Assembly (NCBI RefSeq): GCF_958405655.1
Contig: NZ_CATYWO010000006.1
Span: forward strand, 138,415 to 202,414
Direction: 5' to 3'
Origin: Ralstonia condita
Lineage (GTDB): Bacteria; Pseudomonadota; Gammaproteobacteria; Burkholderiales; Burkholderiaceae
Length of the DNA stretch: 64,000 bases
The notes below the pieces were generated by a model that was not told where the DNA came from, did no database searches, and worked only from the letters and a program-made list of their open reading frames with translations. The translations under genes and the position numbers were made by a program. The first letter of the stretch is position 1; each line of letters starts with the position of its first letter. Positions 41,929 through 50,991 of this stretch are shown here, piece by piece.

Positions 41929-42672
41929 ATGAGTGCCGCTGTGCTTCTGAGTGTTTTCTTGATCGCGCTGCTTGGCGGGGTCCATTGCCTGGCGATGTGC
42001 AGCGGGATCGCACTCGCCGCGGAGAAGGGCGGGGTCTCCGTGCGTATCGTGTCGCGTCGTCGGCTGTGGTTCGAGCAGGTGATCATGCATGCCGGGCGGC
42101 TGACGACGTATGCATCGCTGGGCGCAGCGATGGGGGCGCTTGGTGCCACCGTGTGGCGCCAGCAATGGCTGCCGATCCAGCGTGGTCTGTTTGCGCTGGC
42201 CAGCGCGCTGCTGTTGACGTACGGTCTGCTGCTGCTCCTGCGCGCGACGGGGGATGCATGGCGTGCTCCGGGGCTGGAACGCATGCTGGGCCGCCTGTCG
42301 GGCAAGTTGTCGGCCTTGGCCTCCCGGTTGGGCGGCGGATTTCGCGCCGCACACCCGCTGGTTCGACGGTATGTCATCGGGCTCGCCTGGGGACTCGTGC
42401 CCTGCGGGATGGTCTATGGCGCGCTTGCTGTTGCGTTGCTGGCAGGCAACGCGGCGTCCGGGGCGGTGGTGATGCTCGCTTTCGGGGCGGGTACGCTGCC
42501 GAATCTGCTGATGATGTCAGGCCTGGCTGGCTGGTTGCGCGGGCTATCCCGCCAGCGATGGGCTCGCGGCGCCGCAGGGGTCATCATCACCGGGTTCGGA
42601 ACCTGGGGGCTGGTGTGCGCTGCCTGGTTGCCAGAGATGCTTAACGCACACGGTTTCTGTCTCGTCCTGTGA
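41929..42672 (+). CDS. SafE/TauE-family membrane protein linked to the cco locus
   Basis: 247 residues, six or more transmembrane helices. It opens with LLSVFLIALLGGVHCLAMCSG, the HCxxMC motif of the COG2836 family often found beside cbb3 oxidase genes and annotated as sulfite exporter TauE/SafE. The conserved His and Cys pair suggest metal (copper) handling, which would fit its neighbours; that is inference. Divergent from fnr. Confidence 0.85.
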   Translation: MSAAVLLSVFLIALLGGVHCLAMCSGIALAAEKGGVSVRIVSRRRLWFEQVIMHAGRLTTYASLGAAMGALGATVWRQQWLPIQRGLFALASALLLTYGLLLLLRATGDAWRAPGLERMLGRLSGKLSALASRLGGGFRAAHPLVRRYVIGLAWGLVPCGMVYGALAVALLAGNAASGAVVMLAFGAGTLPNLLMMSGLAGWLRGLSRQRWARGAAGVIITGFGTWGLVCAAWLPEMLNAHGFCLVL

Positions 42673-42733
42673 GCCGTTGAAGGACATGCCAGCCGTGGCG
42701 CCGGGCGGTCGGGGCACTCGGGCATCTTCCCGG

Positions 42734-42763
42734 TTGCGGCGCCAGGCGATATTGCCCTACAAT
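42734..42763 (+). promoter_or_regulatory. Sigma-70 promoter in the safE-scpB gap
   Basis: TTGCGG (42734-42739), 18-bp spacer, TACAAT (42758-42763). Predicted start at about 42767-42770, exactly where the long-range RNA helix begins. Confidence 0.6.
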
Positions 42764-42765
42764 CA

Positions 42766-42986
42766 GACGCAATTCGACTCGCCTTCCGCGCAGATCAACA
42801 ATCCCAAGCGCGGCTTCAGGCGACGCCATCCAGTGGTAATGCCGCCCTGGACAGTCGAGTCGGGCAGCTCCCCAGCCTTTGTCGGTAGCCGCCCGGTGCA
42901 GCATCCGTCCCTATGGCGGCGGAAGAAATTGCCCTTGTGGTGCCTGACTGGCACCGGATCAACTCGCTCCTCCGGCCTTTTTTTTG
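42766..42986 (+). ncRNA. Candidate structured non-coding RNA (6S-like architecture?)
   Basis: The 476-bp gap between safE and scpB holds no convincing protein. A transcript from the promoter above would start with GCAATT-N8-CTTCCGC (42769-42789), which pairs with GCGGAAG-A-AATTGC (42919-42932) about 130 bases later, closing a rod-like RNA. Inside is CGGGC-A-GCT / AGC-C-GCCCG (42861-42895). Downstream are a perfect hairpin GGTGCC-TGACT-GGCACC (42939-42955) and then CCGGA / TCCGG (42955-42975) followed by T8. A closed terminal helix resembles 6S RNA, but I cannot confirm a family; it could instead be the long leader of scpB. Confidence 0.4.
42939..42986 (+). terminator. Tandem hairpins with T8 run
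   Basis: GGTGCC/GGCACC hairpin, then CCGGA ... TCCGG with a 12-base loop and CC-TTTTTTTT. Ends the candidate RNA about 165 bases before scpB. Confidence 0.55.
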
Positions 42987-43148
42987 GGCTCACCCACTGC
43001 GTTCCGGTGCAAGGCTTCACGGCGTTTGCGCGCTTGGCCCGGGCGGGCGACATGCATTCAGATATGCCGCGTGCGTCGCGGCGGAACGACAAACTTCAAG
43101 CGTGACGGCGACCGGCCGCGCGCGAGCAATGACGAACCGTTCAACCCG

Positions 43149-44015
43149 ATGAATACCCAAGAGGCGAAAGTCGTCCTCGAGACCGCGCTGATTTGTGCGC
43201 AGGACCCGTTGCGAGTCAATGACTTGCGCAAGCTGTTCGACGAAGAAGTTTCCGCGGACACCATCCGCGTGCTGCTCGAAGAGCTGCGCCAGGATTGGCT
43301 TGATCGCGGCGTCGAGCTGGTTGCACTGGCTTCGGGCTGGCGTCTGCAGAGCCGTCCCGAGATGCGTGTGTATCTTGACCGGTTGCATCCGGAAAAGCCG
43401 CCCAAGTACTCGCGCGCCGTGATGGAGACGCTGGCGATCATTGCCTACCGTCAGCCCGTCACACGGGGGGATATCGAAGATATCCGCGGCGTCACGGTCA
43501 ATACGCAGGTCATCAAGCAGATCGAAGACCGCGGTTGGATCGAGGTGATTGGTCATCGCGACGTGCCCGGGCGCCCGGCACTGTATGCCACTACCAAGCA
43601 GTTCCTTGATGACCTTGGGTTGCGTTCGTTGGACGAACTGCCGCCCCTCGAAGACGCGCGTGCCCAGGCGCAGGCCAGCTTGCTGGAGCAGGGCGCGATC
43701 GAGTTTGAGGGCGGCGCCATCGCAGTGGATCAGCTGACGGCGCTTGTGAACGACGAGCCTGCTGCCGAGGGCGCTGTGGCCTCACCGGCTGAAGGCGCCG
43801 AGCTGCTGGTGGCGGCCGAAACCGAGCAAGCCGTTGCGCCTATGTCGGGCGCCGAAGTGGCGGCTGCGAGCGGAACATTTAAAGAGCCCGCTGATCCGGG
43901 CTCGCCACTGCAGACGGTGCCTGCTGCTCCGCCCGAGGCGAGTGAGACAACCCCCGAAGACGAACGTAGGGCGCTGGCCGAGCCATCATCCGGTTCCCCA
44001 AACGAACACTCCTAA
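43149..44015 (+). CDS. scpB: Segregation and condensation protein B
   Basis: Winged-helix subunit of the SMC-ScpAB condensin complex for chromosome compaction. 288 residues; the conserved core is residues 1-175 (EDIRGVTVNTQVIKQIEDRGWIEVIGHRD and GRPALYATTKQFLDDLGL). An acidic, Ala/Glu/Pro-rich tail of about 110 residues with no predicted fold follows, longer than in most bacteria. Start is the ATG before NTQEAKVVLETAL; the upstream open frame is not conserved. Confidence 0.94.
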   Translation: MNTQEAKVVLETALICAQDPLRVNDLRKLFDEEVSADTIRVLLEELRQDWLDRGVELVALASGWRLQSRPEMRVYLDRLHPEKPPKYSRAVMETLAIIAYRQPVTRGDIEDIRGVTVNTQVIKQIEDRGWIEVIGHRDVPGRPALYATTKQFLDDLGLRSLDELPPLEDARAQAQASLLEQGAIEFEGGAIAVDQLTALVNDEPAAEGAVASPAEGAELLVAAETEQAVAPMSGAEVAAASGTFKEPADPGSPLQTVPAAPPEASETTPEDERRALAEPSSGSPNEHS

Positions 44016-44016
44016 T

Positions 44017-44045
44017 GCCAAGCCGGTCCCCGACCGGCGCTTGGC
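44017..44045 (+). other. Hairpin between scpB and rluB
   Basis: GCCAAGC-CGGTC-CCC-GACCG-GC-GCTTGGC: 12 bp with a two-base bulge, two bases after the scpB stop, no T-run. Stabilising or processing structure within an scpB-rluB message. Confidence 0.55.
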
Positions 44046-44093
44046 CCGAACCCTTCTGAATTGAAAGACGTTGTGAGTACTCAGCCAGATTCC

Positions 44094-45857
44094 ATGGATA
44101 CACGTATGCCGCACGAGGCGGACGCTTCGACGCCCCGACAGGACGGCGATGGCGCAGAATCGCAGGCGCCGCGCCGCAAAGGTCTGCGTCGCGGACTGCG
44201 CAACCTGGTAGGGTCGCGCCGCCAGTCGCAGGATGGCCGCGCTGAAGCGGATGCGGCCACTGGCGAGCCTGCCTCTGCCGATGCCAGTCCGCCGGCCCAG
44301 CCGCGCAAGAGCCGCAACCCACGTGCGCGCAAACCGAAGGAAGGCGCCCCGGCTGAGGTGCAGGGGGTGCAAGAAGCCGCCGTACCCGCCGAGGGTGCTT
44401 CTGCGGAAACCCAAGGCGAACGAGGCGAGCGACGTGGCCCGCGTGGCCGATTCGGCAAGAACCGCCGCCGCCCGGGCGAAGGCCAGCCAGCAGGCGAGCG
44501 CGCTGACAGCGGCGGCAACAAGAATGCCGCCGCGGGTCGTGGCAAAGGCCAGGGCCGCGGGGGCAAGCAGCAAACCAAGCCGGGCGCGCAGCATCGTTCA
44601 GGCACGGGCGGAAAGGGCGCGGAAGATGTCTTCAAGTACGTCATTTCCGGTGCGTATGACTCCGAAACCGACGCGGGTGGCGCAGTATCGCAGCCGACCA
44701 AGGTGCGCGAGCTTACTTCCGAGGACGATGCTCCCAAGCTGCACAAGATCCTGGCCGACGCCGGTCTCGGCTCGCGCCGTGACATGGAAGATCTGATCCT
44801 GCAGGGCCGCGTTTCCGTCAACGGACTGCCGGCGCACATCGGTCAGCGCATTCTCGCGACTGACCAGGTGCGCGTGAACGGCAAGCTGATTCAGCGCAAA
44901 TTGCCCAGCAAGCCGCCACGCGTGCTGCTGTACCACAAGCCTGCCGGGGAAATCGTCAGCCAGTCCGACCCGGAAGGTCGTCCGACCGTGTTTGACGCCC
45001 TGCCGCGCATGAAGACCGGTAAGTGGGTTGCGGTCGGCCGCCTGGACTTCAACACTGAAGGTCTGCTGATCTTCACGACCTCCGGTGACATTGCGAACCG
45101 ATTCATGCATCCACGCTATGGCGTCGAGCGCGAATACGCGGTCCGCACGCTCGGTGAACTGCCGGAGGCGGATCGCCAGAAGCTGCTCCACGGCGTCCAG
45201 TTGCAGGACGGCGAGGCCAACTTCCTGCGCTGCGTCGATGGTGGCGGTGAGGGTGTCAACCATTGGTACCATGTGGCCCTGACCGAGGGGCGCAACCGCG
45301 AAGTGCGCCGTATGTTCGAGGCCGTCAACCTCACGGTGTCGCGCCTGATCCGTACGCGATACGGCAGTTTTGTTCTTCCGCGTGGCCTGAAACGCGGGCG
45401 CTGGCAGGAGGTGTCGGCTGACGACGTACGCACGCTGATGGGCAACCTGGGTATGAAGGTGCCTGCGCAGAGCTCCGCCGGCCAGAATCGTCAAGGCAAC
45501 CGCCGCCGGGAGCCGGCGCCGGTCCTGATGGGGCCGATGTCATCCGGCTTTACGGGCGAGGCAAACTTCCAGTCGCGCGGATTTGGCCTTGAAAACGGTA
45601 ACCGAGCAGCGCCGGCCCAGCGCCGGCAGTCGGCCCCGCGTCAGCCGGATCCGATGCAGACGTCGATGGGATACATCAACGTCGGCGGCCCCACGACGCT
45701 TACAGCACGAGGCCGCATGGGTGGTCGCGCCGAGGGTCGTGGCGGCTTGGTGGACGGCAACCGCGGGCCTGGCAACAAGCGCGGCGGAAAGGCCGGCGGC
45801 ATGCCCGGCGGCAACAAGGCACCGCGTGGCGGTGGCAAACGCGGCGGCAAGCGTTGA
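44094..45857 (+). CDS. rluB: 23S rRNA pseudouridine synthase B (RluB) with long basic extensions
   Basis: Makes pseudouridine 2605 (E. coli numbering) in 23S rRNA. 587 residues from the ATG used; GTG (44073) and TTG (44061) starts are also possible. Residues 1-215 are low-complexity Arg/Gly/Ala/Pro sequence. Then come an S4 domain (LHKILADAGLGSRRDMEDLILQG) and the RsuA/RluB catalytic domain with GRLDFNTEGLL (catalytic Asp). The last 110 residues are Gly/Arg-rich (RGG-like), ending GGGKRGGKR. Twice the length of E. coli RluB; the RNA-binding-type tails are common in Burkholderiales. Confidence 0.93.
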   Translation: MDTRMPHEADASTPRQDGDGAESQAPRRKGLRRGLRNLVGSRRQSQDGRAEADAATGEPASADASPPAQPRKSRNPRARKPKEGAPAEVQGVQEAAVPAEGASAETQGERGERRGPRGRFGKNRRRPGEGQPAGERADSGGNKNAAAGRGKGQGRGGKQQTKPGAQHRSGTGGKGAEDVFKYVISGAYDSETDAGGAVSQPTKVRELTSEDDAPKLHKILADAGLGSRRDMEDLILQGRVSVNGLPAHIGQRILATDQVRVNGKLIQRKLPSKPPRVLLYHKPAGEIVSQSDPEGRPTVFDALPRMKTGKWVAVGRLDFNTEGLLIFTTSGDIANRFMHPRYGVEREYAVRTLGELPEADRQKLLHGVQLQDGEANFLRCVDGGGEGVNHWYHVALTEGRNREVRRMFEAVNLTVSRLIRTRYGSFVLPRGLKRGRWQEVSADDVRTLMGNLGMKVPAQSSAGQNRQGNRRREPAPVLMGPMSSGFTGEANFQSRGFGLENGNRAAPAQRRQSAPRQPDPMQTSMGYINVGGPTTLTARGRMGGRAEGRGGLVDGNRGPGNKRGGKAGGMPGGNKAPRGGGKRGGKR

Positions 45858-45906
45858 AACGGCCGGCGTTGTGACGTATAGGTCATGATGCCGGCGTCTG
45901 CAATCT

Positions 45907-45948
45907 CTCCGGGCATATTTTGCGTTTTGCCCGGAGACGCATTACAAT
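45907..45948 (+). promoter_or_regulatory. Promoter of rimP-nusA-infB, -35 inside an inverted repeat
   Basis: TTGCGT (45920-45925), 17-bp spacer, TACAAT (45943-45948): a strong sigma-70 promoter. The -35 lies in the 14-base loop of the perfect inverted repeat CTCCGGGC / GCCCGGAG (45907-45914, 45929-45936), which could be an operator or the rluB 3' hairpin. Confidence 0.75.
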
Positions 45949-45979
45949 ACGAGTCTAATCAAAAGTCATCCCGCAGAAG

Positions 45980-46017
45980 ATGGGCGAAGGATATGGGCAT
46001 TGCGCCCATTTTTTTTT
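45980..46017 (+). terminator. Leader terminator/attenuator upstream of rimP
   Basis: ATGGGC-ATTGC-GCCCAT stem followed by nine T, located 40-60 bases after the predicted transcription start and 44 bases before the rimP start. A second ATGGGC (45980-45985) upstream can pair with the same GCCCAT, giving two alternative stems. It lies downstream of the operon promoter, so it attenuates the operon itself. Confidence 0.75.
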
Positions 46018-46060
46018 GCTTCGGCAGGTTGGCAACACCGGGAAATTCTTCAGGAAAAAC

Positions 46061-46549
46061 GTGCATCTGACTGATCTGATTGAAAAAACCCTCACCGCCA
46101 TGGGTTACGAGCTGGTGGAAGTGGAACGCGCGCCGGCTGGATTGCTGCGCGTGTATATCGATCAGGCGGAAAACGGCATCGTCATTGAGGATTGCGAGAA
46201 GGTGAGCCACCAGCTCACGCGCGTGTTCGAAGTTGAAAACGTCAACTACGAGCGGCTTGAGGTGTCCTCGCCTGGCCTGGATCGGCCGCTGCGCACGTTG
46301 GCTGACTTCACGCGATTCGCTGGCCTCGAGGCTAAAGTGACGTTGCGCCTGCCGGTTGGCGGGCAAAAGAATTTCACCGGATTTATTCAAGGTCTGACGG
46401 GGGAGCCCGGCCAAGAACGGATTGGCCTCGAATTCGAGGGCAAGGATGGCCCGGCGCTGCTGGAATTCACGCTGGCCGAGTTGGATCGTGCCCGGCTGGT
46501 ACCCGTGCTGGACTTCAAAGGAAATCGAAACAAAGGGAACAAGCAATGA
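46061..46549 (+). CDS. rimP: Ribosome maturation factor RimP
   Basis: 30S subunit assembly factor, 162 residues. Start is a GTG (MHLTDLIEKTLTAMGYELVEVE) with CAGGAAA upstream; the longer frame crosses the T-run of the leader terminator. Conserved YIDxxxGIxxxDCxxVSxQ (here YIDQAENGIVIEDCEKVSHQ) and LEVSSPGLDRPL motifs. Overlaps nusA by ATGA. Confidence 0.96.
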   Translation: MHLTDLIEKTLTAMGYELVEVERAPAGLLRVYIDQAENGIVIEDCEKVSHQLTRVFEVENVNYERLEVSSPGLDRPLRTLADFTRFAGLEAKVTLRLPVGGQKNFTGFIQGLTGEPGQERIGLEFEGKDGPALLEFTLAELDRARLVPVLDFKGNRNKGNKQ

Positions 46550-48021
46550 GCCGCGAAGTTCTGTTGCTCGTCGATGCGCTTGCGCGCGAAAAGAACGTCG
46601 ACAAGGATGTGGTGTTTGGTGCGCTGGAAGCCGCGCTGGCTTCGGCGACCAAGAAGCGCTTTGAAGAAGACGTGGACGTGCGCGTGGCGATCGACCGCGA
46701 GTCTGGCGAACACGAAACGTTCCGTCGCTGGCTTGTCGTTCCCGACGATGCAGGTCTGCAGGAACCGGACAAGCAGATTCTGCTGTTCGAAGCCAAGGAA
46801 CAGGACCCTGACGTCAACGTCGATGAGTTCATTGAAGAGCAGATCGAGTCGGTCGAATTCGGCCGTATCGGTGCGCAGGCGGCCAAGCAGGTCATCCTGC
46901 AGCGCATTCGCGATGCCGAGCGCGAGCAGATCCTGAACGATTATCTCGATCGCGGCGAAAAGATCATGACCGGCACGATCAAGCGTGCCGACAAGAAGGG
47001 TCTGATCGTCGAGTCCGGTCGCGTCGAGGCGCTGCTGGCGCGCGATCAGATGATCCCCAAGGAGAACCTGCGCACGGGTGACCGTGTCCGCGCGTATATC
47101 CTGAATGTCGACCGCACCGCACGCGGCCCGCAGATCGAGCTTTCACGCACGTGCCCCGAGTTCCTCATCAAGCTCTTCGAAAACGAAGTGCCGGAGATGG
47201 AGCAAGGCCTGCTGGAGATCAAGGCGGCCGCACGTGATCCAGGCGTGCGTGCGAAAATCGCGGTGGTGGCGCACGATAAGCGCATCGACCCGATCGGCAC
47301 TTGCGTCGGCGTGCGTGGCACACGAGTGACGGCGGTGCGCAACGAGGTCGGCGGCGAGGCCGTGGACATCGTGCTGTGGTCTGAAGATCCGGCGCAGTTC
47401 GTGATTGGCGCGCTGGCGCCTGCGCAGGTCCAGTCCATCGTTGTGGATGAAGAAAAGCACAGCATGGACGTGGTGGTCGACGAGGAGAACCTCGCCGTGG
47501 CCATTGGCCGCAGTGGCCAGAACGTGCGTTTGGCGTCCGAGCTGACCGGCTGGCAGATCAATATCATGACGCCGGCGGAATCCGCGCAGAAGCAGGCCGA
47601 GGAAAGCTCCGTGGTCCGCAAGCTGTTCATGGAAAAGCTGGACGTGGACGAAGAGGTCGCGGACATCCTGATCGAAGAGGGCTTCAGCTCTCTCGAAGAG
47701 GTGGCTTATGTGCCGCTGCAGGAAATGCTCGAGATCGAAGCGTTTGACGAAGACACTGTCAACGAGCTGCGCAACCGCGCCCGCGACGTGCTGTTGACGA
47801 TGGAGCTGGCGAAGGAAGAAAAGGTCGAGAAGGTGTCGCAAGACCTGCGCGACCTCGAAGGGCTGACCCCGGAGCTGATCGGCAAGCTGGCCGAGGGGAA
47901 CATCCAGACGCGCGACGACTTGGCTGAGCTGGCCGTGGACGAACTGGTCGAGATGACCGGCGTCGACGAAGAACAGGCCAAGGCGCTGATCATGAAGGCG
48001 CGTGAACACTGGTTTTCGTGA
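46546..48021 (+). CDS. nusA: Transcription termination/antitermination protein NusA
   Basis: Binds RNA polymerase and nascent RNA, promoting pausing and termination. 491 residues: N-terminal RNAP-binding domain (1-130), S1 domain (about 135-200, MTGTIKRADKKGLIVESG), KH1-KH2 (about 205-345, GTCVGVRGTRVTAVRNE; IGRSGQNVRLASELTGW), and two C-terminal acidic helix-hairpin repeats. Complete proteobacterial form. Autogenous control through the leader terminator is plausible. Confidence 0.97.
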   Translation: MSREVLLLVDALAREKNVDKDVVFGALEAALASATKKRFEEDVDVRVAIDRESGEHETFRRWLVVPDDAGLQEPDKQILLFEAKEQDPDVNVDEFIEEQIESVEFGRIGAQAAKQVILQRIRDAEREQILNDYLDRGEKIMTGTIKRADKKGLIVESGRVEALLARDQMIPKENLRTGDRVRAYILNVDRTARGPQIELSRTCPEFLIKLFENEVPEMEQGLLEIKAAARDPGVRAKIAVVAHDKRIDPIGTCVGVRGTRVTAVRNEVGGEAVDIVLWSEDPAQFVIGALAPAQVQSIVVDEEKHSMDVVVDEENLAVAIGRSGQNVRLASELTGWQINIMTPAESAQKQAEESSVVRKLFMEKLDVDEEVADILIEEGFSSLEEVAYVPLQEMLEIEAFDEDTVNELRNRARDVLLTMELAKEEKVEKVSQDLRDLEGLTPELIGKLAEGNIQTRDDLAELAVDELVEMTGVDEEQAKALIMKAREHWFS

Positions 48022-48086
48022 CGTTGCGACCAAGCGTTGATCGTTTCTCGCAATCTCACTTAAAACCAAGCATCGAAAGGGTTTGA

Positions 48087-50984
48087 ATGGCAAGCACAAC
48101 AGTTGCCCAACTCGCTGGCGAATTGAACCGTAGCGCATCCGCGCTATTGGAACAATTGCAGGCCGCGGGCGTGCAAAAGGCGACGCCGGAAGACGTCATC
48201 ACCGAATCGGACAAGACCCGTCTGCTCGACTATCTCAAGCGAGCCCACGGCAGTGCCGAGGATGGCGCGCGCAAAAAAATCACGATCACCAAGCGTGAAA
48301 CCAGTGAAATCCGCCAAGCGGATGCCACCGGCAAGACGCGCACCGTGCAAGTGGAAGTCAAGAAGAAGCGCGTGCTCGTCAAACGTGATGAGCCGAGCGG
48401 GGTACCCGCAGAAGCGGAAGCCGAGCCGGCTGCCCCGGTGGTCGATGCTGAAGAGATCGCGCGCCGAGAGGAAGAACAACGTCGTCAGGCCGAACTACTG
48501 GCCCGTCAAGAAGCCGAGCTGAAGGCGCGCCAGGAAGCGATGGAGCGCGAGGAAGCCGAGCGCCGTGCCCGACAGGAAGCCGCGGAAGCTGAGCAGAAGC
48601 GCCAGGCTGAACTCGCCGCCAAGAAGGCGGAAGAGGAAGCCGCTGCTGCGCGTGCTGCCGCTGAAGCATCCGACGAGGCCCCGCGGCGTAAGGCCGAGGA
48701 AGACGCAGCGCGTCTGGCAAACGAGCGTGAAGCGGCCCAGAAGGCTTCTGAAGAAGCGCGTGCCGCTGCTGACAAGATCAAGGCTGAAGAAGACGCTGCG
48801 CGCAAGCGCCGTGAAGCAGCCGAGGCTGAAGCCCGCGCCATTCGCGAAATGATGAGCGCCCCGGCCCGCGTTCTGAAGACGCCGGCGGAGCGCAAGGCGG
48901 AAGAGGTCAAGAAGGCCGAGCAATCTGGCACGCTGCACAAGCCTGTCAAGGCGGCCGGCGAAACGCGTACCGCACCGGCTGCGAAGAAGGCAGCTGCGGC
49001 GCCTGCTGCCGCGCCAGCTGCGGCACCGGCCGGCGACAAGAAGGGTGGTCGCGGTGGCAAGTCCGGCAATTGGCAAGATGACTCCCGCGGCGGCAAGCGT
49101 GGCGGTCTGAAGACGCGTGGCGACACCGGTGGTGGCGTTGATGGCTGGCGCGCCGGCTCCAAGGGCGGCCGCAATCGTCACGGCGACGATAACCGCAACG
49201 CCTTCCAGGCCCCGACCGAACCGGTAGTGCGTGAAGTGCATGTGCCGGAAACCATCTCCGTGGCCGATCTCGCCCACAAGATGTCCGTGAAGGCCGCCGA
49301 GGTCATCAAGCAGATGATGAAGCTCGGCCAGATGGTCACGATCAACCAGGTGCTGGACCAGGAGACCGCGATGATCGTGGTCGAGGAAATGGGCCACCAG
49401 GCGGTCGCAGCCAAGCTGGATGATCCTGAAGCGCTGCTGGTGGAGGGCGTGGAAGAACAAACCAACGTCGAGGCTGAGACGCGTCCTCCGGTCGTCACCG
49501 TGATGGGTCACGTCGACCACGGCAAGACCTCGCTGCTTGACTACATCCGTCGCGCCAAGGTGGCGGCGGGCGAAGCTGGCGGCATCACGCAGCATATCGG
49601 TGCCTATCACGTCGAGACGGCGCGTGGCGTTATCACGTTCCTGGACACGCCGGGTCATGAAGCGTTCACGGCTATGCGGGCGCGCGGTGCCAAGGCGACC
49701 GACATCGTGATCCTGGTGGTGGCGGCGGACGACGGCGTCATGCCGCAGACGAAGGAAGCGATTTCGCACGCGAAGGCTGCTGGCGTGCCTATCGTGGTGG
49801 CCATCACCAAGATCGACAAGCCCGAAGCCAACCCGGACCGCGTCAAGCAGGAACTGGTGGCAGAAAGCGTGATTCCGGAAGAGTACGGTGGCGATGCACC
49901 GTTTGTTCCCGTGTCCGCCAAGACCGGCCAAGGCATCGATGACCTGCTGGAGAACGTGCTGCTGCAGGCGGAAGTGCTGGAACTGAAGGCGCCGGTTGAA
50001 GCGCCGGCCAAGGGCCTGGTGGTGGAAGCCCAGCTGGACAAGGGTAAGGGTCCGATCGCGACGGTGCTCGTGCAGAGCGGCACGCTCAAGCGCGGTGACG
50101 TGGTGCTTGCAGGCACTGCCTATGGCCGCGTGCGCGCCATGCTCGACGAAAACGGCAAGCCTGCGAAGGAAGCCGGTCCGTCGATCCCGGTGGAAATCCA
50201 GGGTCTGTCCGAAGTGCCTGGCGCCGGTGAAGAAGTGCTGGTGCTGCCGGACGAGCGCAAGGCCCGCGAAATCGCGCTGTTCCGCCAAGGCAAGTTCCGT
50301 GACGTGAAGCTGGCGCGCCAACAGGCTGCCAAGCTGGAGAACATGCTGGAGCAGATGAGCGAAGGCGACGTGAAGTCGCTGCCGCTGATCATCAAGGCAG
50401 ACGTTCAGGGTTCGCAGGAAGCATTGGTGCACTCGCTGCAGAAGCTGTCGACCGACGAAGTGCGTGTGCAGGTCGTGCACGCCGCCGTGGGTGGCATTAC
50501 CGAGTCGGACGTCAATCTGGCAACTGCGTCGAAGGCCGTCATCATCGGTTTCAATACGCGAGCCGATGCGGGCGCCCGCAAGCTGGCCGAGCATCAAGGC
50601 ATCGACATCCGCTACTACAACATCATCTATGACGCTGTGGATGAGGTGAAGGCGGCGATGTCCGGCATGCTGTCGCCGGAAAAGCGCGAAGAGTCGACGG
50701 GCCTCGTCGAGGTGCGCCAGGTCTTCCACGTGCCGAAGGTTGGCGCGGTGGCAGGCTGTATGGTGCTGGACGGTTTCGTCAAGCGCAATTCGCTGGTGCG
50801 GGTGCTGCGTGACAACGTGGTCATCTTCTCGGGTGAGCTGGATTCGCTCAAGCGCTTCAAGGACGATGTGAAGGAAGTGAAGCAAGGCTTCGAATGTGGC
50901 CTGTCGATCAAGAACTTCAACGACGTCAAGGAAGGCGATCAACTCGAGGTCTACGAGATCACCGAGGTGGCGCGTACGCTGTAA
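48087..50984 (+). CDS. infB: Translation initiation factor IF-2
   Basis: GTPase delivering fMet-tRNA to the 30S subunit. 965 residues. N-terminal IF2N winged module (1-55), a very long charged Ala/Glu/Arg/Lys region (about 100-300, coiled-coil-like) and a Gly-rich basic part to about 375. A second IF2N module (VADLAHKMSVKAAEVIKQMMKLG) is followed by the G domain with GHVDHGKTS, DTPGHEAF and TKID, then domains II-IV to the C-terminus. In enteric bacteria internal starts give shorter isoforms; the same could happen here but is not shown. Confidence 0.97.
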   Translation: MASTTVAQLAGELNRSASALLEQLQAAGVQKATPEDVITESDKTRLLDYLKRAHGSAEDGARKKITITKRETSEIRQADATGKTRTVQVEVKKKRVLVKRDEPSGVPAEAEAEPAAPVVDAEEIARREEEQRRQAELLARQEAELKARQEAMEREEAERRARQEAAEAEQKRQAELAAKKAEEEAAAARAAAEASDEAPRRKAEEDAARLANEREAAQKASEEARAAADKIKAEEDAARKRREAAEAEARAIREMMSAPARVLKTPAERKAEEVKKAEQSGTLHKPVKAAGETRTAPAAKKAAAAPAAAPAAAPAGDKKGGRGGKSGNWQDDSRGGKRGGLKTRGDTGGGVDGWRAGSKGGRNRHGDDNRNAFQAPTEPVVREVHVPETISVADLAHKMSVKAAEVIKQMMKLGQMVTINQVLDQETAMIVVEEMGHQAVAAKLDDPEALLVEGVEEQTNVEAETRPPVVTVMGHVDHGKTSLLDYIRRAKVAAGEAGGITQHIGAYHVETARGVITFLDTPGHEAFTAMRARGAKATDIVILVVAADDGVMPQTKEAISHAKAAGVPIVVAITKIDKPEANPDRVKQELVAESVIPEEYGGDAPFVPVSAKTGQGIDDLLENVLLQAEVLELKAPVEAPAKGLVVEAQLDKGKGPIATVLVQSGTLKRGDVVLAGTAYGRVRAMLDENGKPAKEAGPSIPVEIQGLSEVPGAGEEVLVLPDERKAREIALFRQGKFRDVKLARQQAAKLENMLEQMSEGDVKSLPLIIKADVQGSQEALVHSLQKLSTDEVRVQVVHAAVGGITESDVNLATASKAVIIGFNTRADAGARKLAEHQGIDIRYYNIIYDAVDEVKAAMSGMLSPEKREESTGLVEVRQVFHVPKVGAVAGCMVLDGFVKRNSLVRVLRDNVVIFSGELDSLKRFKDDVKEVKQGFECGLSIKNFNDVKEGDQLEVYEITEVARTL

Positions 50985-50991
50985 TGCGTGG

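Noticed and set aside
42677..43105. 142-residue open frame in the safE-scpB gap
   Set aside because: Low-complexity Arg/Ser/Pro composition, no ribosome site, overlaps the promoter, hairpins and T8 run of the candidate RNA.
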